Source of the DNA: Nymphaea colorata
Taxonomy: Eukaryota; Streptophyta; Magnoliopsida; Nymphaeales; Nymphaeaceae
Direction: 5' to 3'
Length of the DNA: 64,000 bases
Assembly (NCBI RefSeq): GCF_008831285.2
Contig: NC_045145.1
Coordinates: forward strand, 18,554,040-18,618,039
Both the position numbers and the translations under genes were made by a program. Under the pieces are notes generated by a model that was not told the origin of the DNA, made no database searches, and saw nothing but the letters and a program-made list of their open reading frames with translations. Shown here piece by piece: positions 13,516 through 24,382 of the stretch (its first letter is position 1; every line of letters begins with the position of its first letter).

Positions 13516-13628
13516 TTGGATTTGCAAAAGCACGTACAATTACGAGACATTTGATTGGACTCATAAATACAATTTATTTATGAGTTCCATCAGATTTCTG
13601 ATAATTGCATGTGCTTTTGCAAATCCAA
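13516..13628. repeat. 113-nt foldback (54-nt arms, 5-nt loop)
   Basis: The left arm 13516-13569 and right arm 13575-13628 are inverted repeats with roughly nine mismatches. The outer 18 positions, starting TTGGATTTGCAAAAGCAC, pair perfectly, as does the inner TCATAAATA. The loop is CAATT. There is no coding capacity. It could be a small foldback MITE or a hairpin RNA locus; I see no obvious target-site duplication. Confidence 0.85.
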
Positions 13629-14318
13629 TCATATTCATATGGATGTAATGGTAATCCATGTTCAAATTTGAAAAGTCAATACTTAAATTACATAATTATG
13701 ATCCATATATTATGAGGTTCTACAACAATTTAGAAGTCAATGATCTATAAATTACCATAAATATTCTAAATTTCAAAAAGTCATTTTTTAAATTATAAAT
13801 CATGATTCAGGTGCCTATTCCTAATAAATGGACTATTATATAGAATGCGTTTGTGGTGCTAGATTTGCATTAAAAACATATAACTTCAGAAGATTTTTGG
13901 TGGTTGGGATAAATAATTGTAGTCTCTATATCACATCGACCGTTGCTATCGCATCTCCGGGAACAATGTAGAGTAAGGCATCCACTATATTAAGACTCTA
14001 ACGTGAAGAGGGGTTGATTTAAATGATACAGAAATCGAATTTTCACAACGATGTAATACATTACAAGCAATTGGGTCTTTTAGGAAGCAATCATGTAATC
14101 CAGGAAAGACGGCTTACCGTTCAGTAGCGCGAATACCATCTGAGGGAGCATACCCTTGTTTTTCTGAAGCTAACTGCCGGACAAAAGAGCCAACCACGCC
14201 TATTCTTATGTTCCGTATATCATAATCAAAATGCTGAAAGTTTTTATTGTGCGAAAGCACCCCAAAACATCGACATGGAACTAAATTTAACAAACGAACA
14301 TGCTAATGCACCAAGTAC

Positions 14319-14324
14319 TTTATT
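14319..14324 (-). terminator. Candidate poly(A) signal of the TPR gene
   Basis: AATAAA on the minus strand, about 305 bases past the TPR stop codon. It is the nearest canonical signal I noticed; the real cleavage site is unknown. Confidence 0.35.
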
Positions 14325-14628
14325 ATTCAATCAAATTATGTCAGATAACTCATATGTCTCGTCAGAAATAATTTTCTATGGTCGAAACAACAGATGTCAG
14401 TCCTCTGATCTAATCTGGTAGGACAGATCTATGTGTGTGCGCGCCTGTCTATATATTTATATAATAGACGGATAGTGTACCAGACGTGCACCCCTATGCC
14501 GGCTGATGAATCAAACCCATTTATCGCTGGCTTGATACAAATCGGCCCATTCAGTCAGATTTTACAAGAGTGATTCAAGCCAGCATAAAAAAATAATAAT
14601 ACGAAAGGGTACAGCGCACAGCAGTAAC

Positions 14629-17600
14629 TCATTTTTTGTTCCTCCCACTGCTTTGAATTTCATTTTCTACTCGCTTGATTTCCTCTTCTACTTTTCTCAA
14701 CTTGCCCTCTGATTCCTGGGTATTCTGCCTCGTAAGAATACTTCGGAGACCTTTTAAAGACCTGAGGTACTGCTTTTGAGCATCTGCTGCTGATCTACCC
14801 TTGCCAAGCTGTTATGGTAGAGAGAAATTAGCGCATAGCTCTCCAATGGGTACCGACATTAGTAGCATTTAAGTTCTGCAAAACCTCCATGGTTCTAGGT
14901 TTATTCACAAGAAAAAGTCCAACTCAAGCAGGCAAATTCCACTAAAGATTAGACACTTGCCACAGTAATTTTGTCCAGTCAATAGAATAAGCAGTAAATC
15001 GAGTAAAGAAAAGAAACCTGGGCATGATCCAGACTGAGTAATTCCTTCCTGATCTTCAGACACCTGCAAAGGAGGAAAGGAAGTGTAGCAAGCGAATCAA
15101 CTGTACTAGAGAACAAGACCATGATTCACCATTCCAGGAGCTATAATTTACCTTTCAAAGAGTTCCTCAGCCTCATTTAACCTCCCACCAGATTGAAGTA
15201 TTAAAGCTAAATTTTCTCTTGCAGCTATAGCATCCAAGGAGTCCCATCCCTAAACAACAGGTTGTGCATGCAGCAATAATCATGCAATAGAAGACATTGC
15301 ATCAACGGTTCCATCCAATCAGAAACTTAATACATGGAAAAGGGTCACTCCACCTAGCCTAGCCAGTATATAGAACAACACATGCCTCGAAGATTGCAGC
15401 ACTGGAAAGCCACTAGCATAATACCGCTACTTTAAATGAATCACTGATTTGAAAAACAAAGCATATATTTGAACTTCAAACCACATATATGCACTCAACT
15501 TCCATCTGAAAATAAGAATCCAACTACATACCTCCATTGCAGGGCCTTCATACACAAACTAGTTACAGGGTCAAGGTGCACATAACGTCATAACCACAAG
15601 ATATCTAGCATTGCAGATTCCACTAGCAAGGGACATGGAGTTCCTGGCCTTGAACAAACTTTCGACCACTTTTTAGTAAAAGTATACCACATGGTGGAAT
15701 GGTTAATTTCTAGTAGAAGAGTGCAATTAGACTGCTTATCATTTTCTTGAAAGAACTTGGATTGGCATGAACATTTTGATTATGATTTTTTCATAGCTTG
15801 TACTGAAGATATCTTAAAAGAAATTCCACAACCATGGTTTCCTATATGGCACACACCCCACATCTATCTTTACATGTCCAGAAATGATCATCGTTACTGT
15901 GCATCTACATGACACAACTTCCAGGCATCTATATAATGCAAGACAAGTAGTTGCACTGTCTTCACATACACGTACTTTCATATTTCTTTCATGAATATAC
16001 TCTTTATCTTACACGTGCGGCATGTTGAAGTCAAAGAGAACCGGTTCAACGCTTCCAAGCTCTTTAAAGCTCCTGATCAATTCTCATCGGTCATGAACCA
16101 ATAAAATGTATAGAACAAATGGTTGAAGAAACAGGGCCAAGCTACCAAAGCAAAACACGACTCTTAGAAAATAGATGTTTGTTTTAATGCTACAATAAAT
16201 CTGATAACTGACAAGGGGCATTTCCTATGTAATATGTCTATTTAAATGAGAAAACGTACAGTGACATGGTGTGGTAGGCTTAACACCGAATTACTAAAAA
16301 CATTCTTCCCATTTCGATTTGAATTTTTTTTCATGGTGTCAGAGACTTTCTAAAAGTTTTGAAGTGCTTCTGTTACCACATCAATCTCTTCCAACTCGAC
16401 TTCATTTTCTGACTCACCCATTGAGCAGATCTCAGCTTTATGCAGAATGTTCTACTTTTCGTGAGTACCTAAGAACTTGCATCATTTTGACAATCAAACT
16501 TGCAACTGATACTTACTGGATTTAGGAGTCACAGCTCAGACCGATCCTTCTCACTTACAATTTGGTTAGATACAATGATGCCCCAAAAGTGCCCCAACCA
16601 ATGCTTATCAAAGGTACTTTTCATCCTAACCCTGAGTATATTCTCTGACTAAAGTGAACAGCTTCTGTTGAGTTGGATTCTTGCTTCTATAACTGGCCTT
16701 GGCTGTTCTGTGAACCATGTGAAAAGCCCAGTTCTTCAGCTCGACCATGTTTTTGGCTTTCATCTTATGCTAAAAACTCAGAATTCAGAGGCTCAAGAGT
16801 ACCTCACAACAGTCAATACAGAACAACAGTCAAATTGGAAACAATAAAAGGTATCCTGGCTCTGTAGCAACTCAACATGTAACCAGTAAGGCAGTAACTT
16901 ATACATGCATGAGCTATCCTACAGTTCATATTCTCTCAAGTGGGTGACAGTCATGATTCAAAATCTCTAATGTTGGGACCATCTACAAAAAATAATTTTG
17001 TTTTGAATGATGTCCTACATGTTCCTGCTACATCAAAAAACTTATTATCAGTCAGAAATTTAGCAAAGATAACCATGTTGAATATGAATTCTATCTGTCA
17101 TATTGTTGTGTGAAGGACTTGGTTACAGAGGGACTTCACAAAGGAACAAATAGAGAGGGTTTCTACAGCATGTCAATGGAGAAAGAGGAGTCCAATAAGA
17201 TCATTCATGTTGGTGAGAAAACATTAGACAAAGACACAGTCAATTCGATCATGCTGCAATGAGAATTGTTAGACAAGTTCTGAACAGATCTGGTTTGCTG
17301 TTAGACAACATAGAAAACTCATCGAAAAGTTATGTTGTATGCCACGTGAATAAGGTTAGACTCAAGTTTGTTTGTGCCATATCAAAGACACTAAGACACA
17401 ATTGACGGAACCTTTTAACTTCTCAACAGTTGATATTGGAAAGAAAATCAGAATATTAACCTTTAATAGCTCCAGAACATGCAGGATTTTTCTTTGGACG
17501 TTCTCTGCCTCTTTAAATTGACTAGATTGCAACAACATCTACAAAGTAAAATTCCTCCATCAAATTGGAAAGCACTATAAGAAAATATAGCAGAAAGCTT

Positions 17601-20600
17601 CCAGTTGATATATGACAGAAAACTTTCCAGCAGAAATGTTAAACAGGAAAAAAGTTAAAAATTTACAACGGACACTTTAGACAGCAAAGGTTAAGATTTA
17701 TAACATTAATGACTAATTCACACATAGCTTCGACTAAAGGATTTAGAGAAAAACACATACACACAAAGTATTCAGAAAATGGACACTTTTGGGTGCTGTC
17801 TTTGCTCAGGCATTCCCAGGAACAGACACTCAAGGCATGCTCCAAGTTTAAAGTTTAAACGTGAACCATGCAAAAGTAGTAAAACCACTCATGTGGATCT
17901 GGGCCGACCAATTTATTGGCTTGGAGCAGGCAAGTTGCGAAAAAGAATGCAACTCAGGAAGTGCTTAGACTTAGAGACACCCTATCAACTGCCATGAACT
18001 CATCAACCTTTCTACTTGATAGGTGACGCTGGAAATTTTTCCAACTGCATCTAAAAACCTTAAGAGTTTAAGACCTTAAACATTAAAAGTGTGAAGTGAA
18101 AAGAAACACAATAGGAACTGAATATTGAGATTTTAGTGAAGCAACCGAAGGTATCCTATGAATTGTGAATTTCCACGTGATTAGTTGAAGAAGTTTCTGG
18201 AAAATGCATAGGAGGCAAAAAAGAGGATTTTTCTGCAATGAGCAGAATAACATAAAACTAGAAAGACCTGGAAGTATCTAAGCTCAATAAGAATTTCTTT
18301 TGTCAGAAAGAACACTAATATAAAATGGCATTACCTGAACAAGATGCTGCATTCTTCGTAAGCAAGTTATTGACTCCCCTTGACCTGCTTCCTGAAAAAG
18401 TTGAATATGCAAGACCTGATGATTATAAGCTTTAGAAATTAAAATAGTCAAAAGTATACGCAGTGGCCCTCCGCTAAACAGCAAGTCCTACTTTGACTAA
18501 AAACCATAAACACCACCGGGAGAGTGTTGACAACCCCAGTAAATGTTTCAACGCCCACCTCAAAAGCTGGTCTTTGTGAACCATGTGGCTGTCCACTATG
18601 GACACCCATTCTGGAGATGTAAACCATATAACCCGTATTTCATTTGCATAGTTTTAACACATTAAAAGTAAACTCTTGTAGGTACCTCTAATATCCTGAT
18701 GGAATCTTGGATAAGAGCCTCAGAATCTTTAAGATCTCCAAGAAGATGCAAAACCTAGACAAACTTGAAATACTGAGAGATCACTTTTCAAATAGGAGTC
18801 ATTACCAAACATTTTAGAATAACTGAGACAAAGCTAAATGGACATCCACACAACAAGAATAAATCAAATTAGTTATCAAGCCAAAGGTGACGACATGACA
18901 CAGACGCCTCCAGTGACAGCTTGATACCTAAAAATATCACCTCAATGACTATAAATGCATATGTGCACTGTGTGCATGCACACATAAAAATATGATACCT
19001 CATATCACTTATACACAAACACAACGCAAGTTATTTCTGGTAAAATATTTCGATCCATTGAGACAGTTACTACCTTCCCCAGATGAAACAACGTATTGGC
19101 ATAGTCTGCATTTCCTAGACCTAGAACCCGTCCCTTTATCTGTGAAAATATTAAAAAGACTATGTCACATGAAAGCAAATGCATGTTAAACACAAACTGC
19201 TTTCCAACTTCTCTCACGATAGAAAGGATGTACTGAAGTGAAAGCAAAGCACAACTCCACCATAAAATTAGCAGGAAGAGGAAAAATAAGATAAACCAGA
19301 TCTCTTACCTTCAAAGCCCGCTGCCATATGAGACATGGAAAGGCATAAAATGGGGAAAGAAACAAAAGAAAAAGTCAGTTGCTAAAATATCACAAAGATC
19401 ACACTTTTGGGAAAAAAAATATCTTTCATAGAAAGGAATATATCAACACCAAAAATTCTTGCAAAATGCACCGGAACAGAACATGAAGCATCCAACTACC
19501 CAGGTGTGCTTCCCCATGGCTGAAAGCCTAGACAATGACTTCCTAATCATGGTTTTCTAAAGTAAGGATTTTATCAAATTTTCACCACTATCACTACTAC
19601 ATTTTTATCCTACATTAGGAAAAAAAAAGCATTAACAGCTTACTAGTTGGTCCTTAGGTATGGAGGTCACATCTGTGCTGTTAGTGTTGTAAAAATAAAA
19701 CAAACAAAATGAAATCCATGAATTAGATATACATATGAAGAATTGCAGCAAGTACATGCTCAAAGACACATATATGGTCTGGACTAGGGTCTGAGCAAAA
19801 GGTATTGGTACTAAACCCAGAACTAAATCCTGCTGGATCATTCCACAAGAAAAACCAAGCTTAGGTCCAGAAAAAGTATAACCCGAACACAATTCACACA
19901 AGGTGGAACAGCAACTTTTATACTTACAAAGAAAGTTTGGATCTTAACTGTGTGAAAATTTCCTGACCTTCTTTACTAATTGAACCTACAAAGACTGGCT
20001 CAAGTACTTACAAAGTTACAATGCAGATCCCATCAGTTCATCTGTAGGTCAGGATTGGGATTTACCTGACCATGACACCTCTTTTTGGCACGATACTTGT
20101 GGGTTAACAGGGTTTCCTTACCTCATAGCATAATCGAGCTTTTTCAAGTTTGTGCTGAAGAAAATAAAGGCTGCCAAGGTTGTGAAGAGCAAAAGCAACA
20201 CTGCAAATATGAGAATAAATATAAGTTGTGAATTGTGCGTTAAAGCAACAAAGAGCACTATGATAGAGCATAGAACAGTGCATAAGCAACATGCTCCAAA
20301 GAAGATATAACAGTATATAAGCAGCATGTTCTGATTTGAACATTAAAATCCTGTTTGAGTACATAGGTTTAATATAAAAGAGAACAACAACCTGCTACAA
20401 GGAGTCTCCCAAAGATAAGCAAAACATGAACTCAATTTCACATAGAGAAATACAAATTTTGCTAAGGTCTATAAAATCAATAACTGCTTGTTCTTTTACT
20501 CCACAAAAGGCCCTCGGAAGCCGTCACTAGATGGATAGAACATAAATTATATTCTACTTAGCACTTAATCCATTTCAAGCTTCCGTCTGACATAAAGAGT

Positions 20601-22978
20601 ATTCTGCAGACTTCATGACCGAGAAGAAATAATCCATTCCCTCCCATTCCTGCTTAACAACCTGAAAGTGGCAGGACATTGTAGTGCCCTCCATTCCTCC
20701 AAGATACAATTTGTTCGAAGAAAAGCATGATATTTTCATTTTATATGCATGGAGTAATGATTTACACATACACTTGCAACCTTAAATCATAAATCTACAT
20801 TCTAAAGAACAAATGAATGGTATAGACTGTAGCATCATTATTGTTGCATAAATCCTTCGTTGTGTATGTAGTTTGTAACTGATAAAAAATAAATTCATTA
20901 TATAATCATGCATTATCACAAATTTTAGCAATGTAAGGATCAAAAACAGTAAAAAAAAACAAGAAAACAAAACAAAATAGAACCATGACCACAGTATCAT
21001 TCTCAGCAATTCATTGACTAAATTTTCCATCAGAGACTTTCTTTCAGAAAATGGTTTTTCTTTGGAAAATTTTGGAAGTTTACAATTTTTTAGAAATGTA
21101 AAAAAAACAGAAAAAGGGTGAAAAAATAGGATTTACAGTTTTATTGCTGGATAAAGGAAAAGAACAATCACAATGTTAAAAATGTAGGAATCTAAAAGAG
21201 AAAACGTTAACGCATGAAAGAAAAAGTCTAAAAAATTACACTATTTTTGGCCACATATTCTAAACATATCATGATATTTTACCAATATTTATTGGCAGGG
21301 TTCAATTTCTGATAATACTGTCATATCTAATGTGGATGTGTAGGTTCACTATGGTTGATGATCTGACCCTAAAATGGCATACTTTAGCAACTTGATGGGA
21401 TCATTTAGTGGAAACAAAAATTTTGTTCATGCAATTTGCAAAGTGTACTACATGCACACACACACACACAAAAACCAAAGTTGGTGGTTGAGAAACAGGA
21501 AATTTAAAGGATTTTTAGATTATTATACCGTACATCTTCAGGGCCCAATGACCTCTCTAAAATACCAACTGATTCCAAGTAGAGTGGTTCTGCTTTCTCA
21601 TATGCCTTCCGTATTCTATAGAATTCTGCCTGTGATATGGGTGCAAGTGCAACATTAACTGATGCATGGTAAATAAGAAAATATCAATTGCACAAAGTTG
21701 ATAGTGACATTTGTAAACTAAAGTAAGATTGAACCAGATAAGGGACTAACTATTGTACAAAGTTTAACTGTTTAAGAGGAAGTACTTGAAAAGAATATTT
21801 CTCCCCAAAATAAGTCAGCAATTTAGCAGAAATCATACCTGAACTAGTTGTAAGAAGTATGGAGAGGGGCAGAGAAAGTTTGTTTTTCTAAATGAGAAAA
21901 TCATGGGAATTCAAAAAACTAATAATAGAAAAATTACATACCATCTTATTCATGCAAGAAGGTGATTGTCCCATCACCCCATAATTTCAAACTTTATAGT
22001 GCCTGAACTTGCCTAGAACCTCCAGGATGACTTCTAAATGTTACTTACTAATAGAACAGTTGTGATTACACCTTGCACTACTTACTTTCTTTCATCTACT
22101 GCTTCTCAATTTCAATTCTTTTTTGGCAACCTTGGTCAGGTCAGCCTATCCATATTTGTATTAGCGACTTCCCTGTTAGTGATAAGAATGCTCAGGCTTA
22201 AACATAAAGACAATCTTCTCATGCAAGTTTTTGTTATGTGGAGAGGTTATAACAAAAACTCAATCCTTCAAATGGATGGCTAGCAATCCATCCATACTAA
22301 GAGTCCAGCTTGGTCTTAGATCAACTGTTTGGTTACAATCATTCAAGTCTAGTTGCAATTTCAAACTTGTTAAATCAATGGGCCTAGCACAGCTAAAATT
22401 TAGATGTCTTTCAGGATCAAAAACAGAAGAAATTGATCGACTTGCAATCTCAAATAACAACTACTCAATACTTTAGCATAAAAATAAAGAAATAAAATCA
22501 AAGTGCCAGTTTACCAAATTGTTGCATGCAGACGCAACATGTGCATCACTCTCGCCAAAACCTTCTTTTGCCTCTTGTAATGCTAACAAGAAATATTTTT
22601 CTGCTTCATCTAGTTTTCCCTGAAAGGAGGAGCTCCATACCAGGTAAAATATGGCCTCAAAATAAAAATACCTGCTAATAAAAAACAGTGATGTAATGCT
22701 GAGCAGTTGGACGTGAAAAGAGACTATGGATACTTACTTTAAAGTAGAGATCCCTTGCGTTGTCTGTGAAGACCCTCCATTTAGATGTATGAATGTTTGA
22801 GATTACTGAGTCGTCTTCAATTTTTCGTAATCCAGAAACATATGCCTTTCCAGTAGCACTCTCACTCTCAATGCCCATATCAGTTGAAGATATGTTCTCT
22901 GAAAGTATCGGGCTACCACTTATCCCAAAGAAGAAAGCTGCACACATAAGGTTCCTTTTTAAGAAATTTGTTAAAGCA

Positions 22979-23009
<31 letters not shown>

Positions 23010-24382
23010 CGAAATGTATAGTCATAGAGGATTACTTTCATCCACTAATGCATCTGCAAAAAAAAGGACATCTGACAAAAATAAAAACGGTTCTTGTCAA
23101 AAGACCTTTACTATAAGATATAAAGACAGCAGTGGTCATCATTTGCACCTACATGTGTGAGAACTGTACTCATCAATTAATAGTTTAAAACTTTAAAGAA
23201 ATCTATAAACAAATATATGTTGTAAAATAACAGGAAGATCTTTTATGAAACTTCAGTCGTGAAGACAAAGTTAGTTTTCACAAGTATAACGAAGTTGGAA
23301 ATAAATTAAAGGCTCCATGGAACTTTTGAGACAGAATGTGATGTGGACAGTCACATTAATAGTTTATACCTCCTGATGCAAACAAAGTCATCCACAGAGG
23401 TATGTCCTGATGAGTACTCCTCTTGGCCGCAAGATAACATCCAACGGGGTAAAGGAACTTCACATCAACTGCAGTAACTGAAAAGAAAAAAACGTCTATG
23501 TTTTTGATAAATAAGCAACTCAATAGTTTCCACGATCTGGATTGCAAGATAGGGTAAGCAACTAGAGAAGCAAGATGACCATTATAAACAGCACTGGGCC
23601 AAATCGATTAGTAATGTCATATTCCTTTTTCCCCGTGGGCAGGACAAACGACACCCATGTCCACATATAGCACCTGTATCCCCGTATAGGCACCTAGCTT
23701 CACCAATGTAATGAGAAATCAAGTAATTGCAGCAAGCAAAGGCACGCCTACCTGAGAAGAACGGTAACTCAAATTTCCTATTGCTTCCAACAGTTTATCC
23801 TAATCAGAAGACTTCTACAGTAAATATGATATGCCTAAGAAGCTGGTTGCCATATAACTCAACAGCTTTAATTGGACAAGTACTGCGAGAAGAAAGGTGA
23901 TGACCAATAATGGAGCTATTTGTTGCCTCAATGGCCGGTTGCTTCCAGGAACGTGTTGTCCAACACCATACCCATTTGTATATGCCAAAATGGCCCAAAT
24001 TTCGATGTCGTAGTGAAACCTATACATCGCTATGAGCGCAAAAGATTCAGCATTTTCAGATTCAGCAAGGTTTTACATCCGCCTTAGTATCCAAAGGAAC
24101 AAGCAATCCCAGTGAACATCAACAATTATAAGCCCCAAGATCATGAACTGACGTATATCAAATAAACTGGTTTTATTTTAGACAGTGAATAACCGCCAGA
24201 AACAGGGACAGATCATGCGGAAATGGAAGAGAATTAAAACAACCGGACAGGTTCAACTCACCCACTCGAGGGATCATCGGGGAACGATAAACTCCCATTT
24301 TCGTTGCTGAACTATCCAGCCAGCGAAGAAAATTTCCCGACAGCGAGACCAAGGAACGTCGGGACATCGCACCGGAAGCCAT
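14629..24382 (-). CDS. Tetratricopeptide-repeat protein, kinesin-light-chain-like, 14 exons
   Basis: Exons (minus): 24382-24262, 23477-23370, 22937-22738, 22619-22515, 21629-21529, 20200-20122, 19320-19309, 19139-19074, 18754-18686, 18391-18335, 17538-17461, 15249-15152, 15063-15018, 14808-14629. All junctions are GT-AG, phases agree, and the 1320 nt give 439 residues. Residues 1-35 are Ser/Arg-rich without acids early on (SRRSLVSLSGNFLRWL), like a mitochondrial presequence. Residues about 66-84 (IPLWMTLFASGAFFFGISG) look like one membrane helix. From about residue 140 there are TPR-type pairs: GKLDEAEKYFLLALQEAKE, YEKAEPLYLES, VAFALHNLGSLYFLQHKLEK, NADYANTLFHLGKVLHLLGD, ARENLALILQSGGRLNEAEE. 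The C-terminus is a charged coiled coil. TPR arrays serve as protein-binding scaffolds; the partner is unknown. Mitochondrial location is an inference. Confidence 0.85.
16330..17440 (+). mobile_element. Decayed internal fragment of a Ty1/copia element, antisense in a TPR-gene intron
   Basis: It lies within the intron between the 17461 and 15249 exon ends. A primer-site-like TGGTGTCAGAGA begins near 16334. Near 16610-16710 there is a Gag-like stretch (NPEYIL, then LLSWILASITG in another frame). From about 16855 there is a degenerate protease motif (VATQHVTS where DSGATHHxT is expected), then DVLHVPATSKNLLSVRNLAK, the stretch that normally leads to the integrase, and VKDLVTEG. Stops and frame changes are frequent. 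The Gag zinc knuckle, reverse transcriptase and RNase H parts are missing. No flanking LTR was recognised. Confidence 0.7.
19309..19320 (-). other. 12-nt microexon of the TPR gene
   Basis: CGGGCTTTGAAG (Arg-Ala-Leu-Lys) is flanked by an acceptor ending GGCAG and a donor GTAAGAG. It is needed to complete the TPR helix between LCYE and IKGRVLG. It is phase 0 on both sides, so skipping it would keep the frame and remove four residues. Confidence 0.75.
22980..23006. repeat. (TA)n microsatellite in a TPR-gene intron
   Basis: About 13 TA copies, roughly 40 nt upstream (in gene orientation) of the acceptor of the third exon. Confidence 0.9.

Larger units (their letters stand above)
5026..14628. other. 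9.6 kb gene-free spacer
   Basis: The FLZ gene (+) and the TPR gene (-) converge on this stretch. I find no exon set or protein family in it. Its contents are AT-rich simple repeats, several short tandem duplications, a possible degenerate TIR element (7449-7911), a 113-nt foldback (13516-13628) and the probable 3' UTR of the TPR gene near 14319-14628. A pair of about 45-nt similar stretches (6914-6958 and 13012-13057, sharing AAGCCGAAGTTTCTA) suggests a dispersed repeat. Open frames here, such as 7984-8280 on the minus strand, are low-complexity and unconvincing. Confidence 0.6.
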
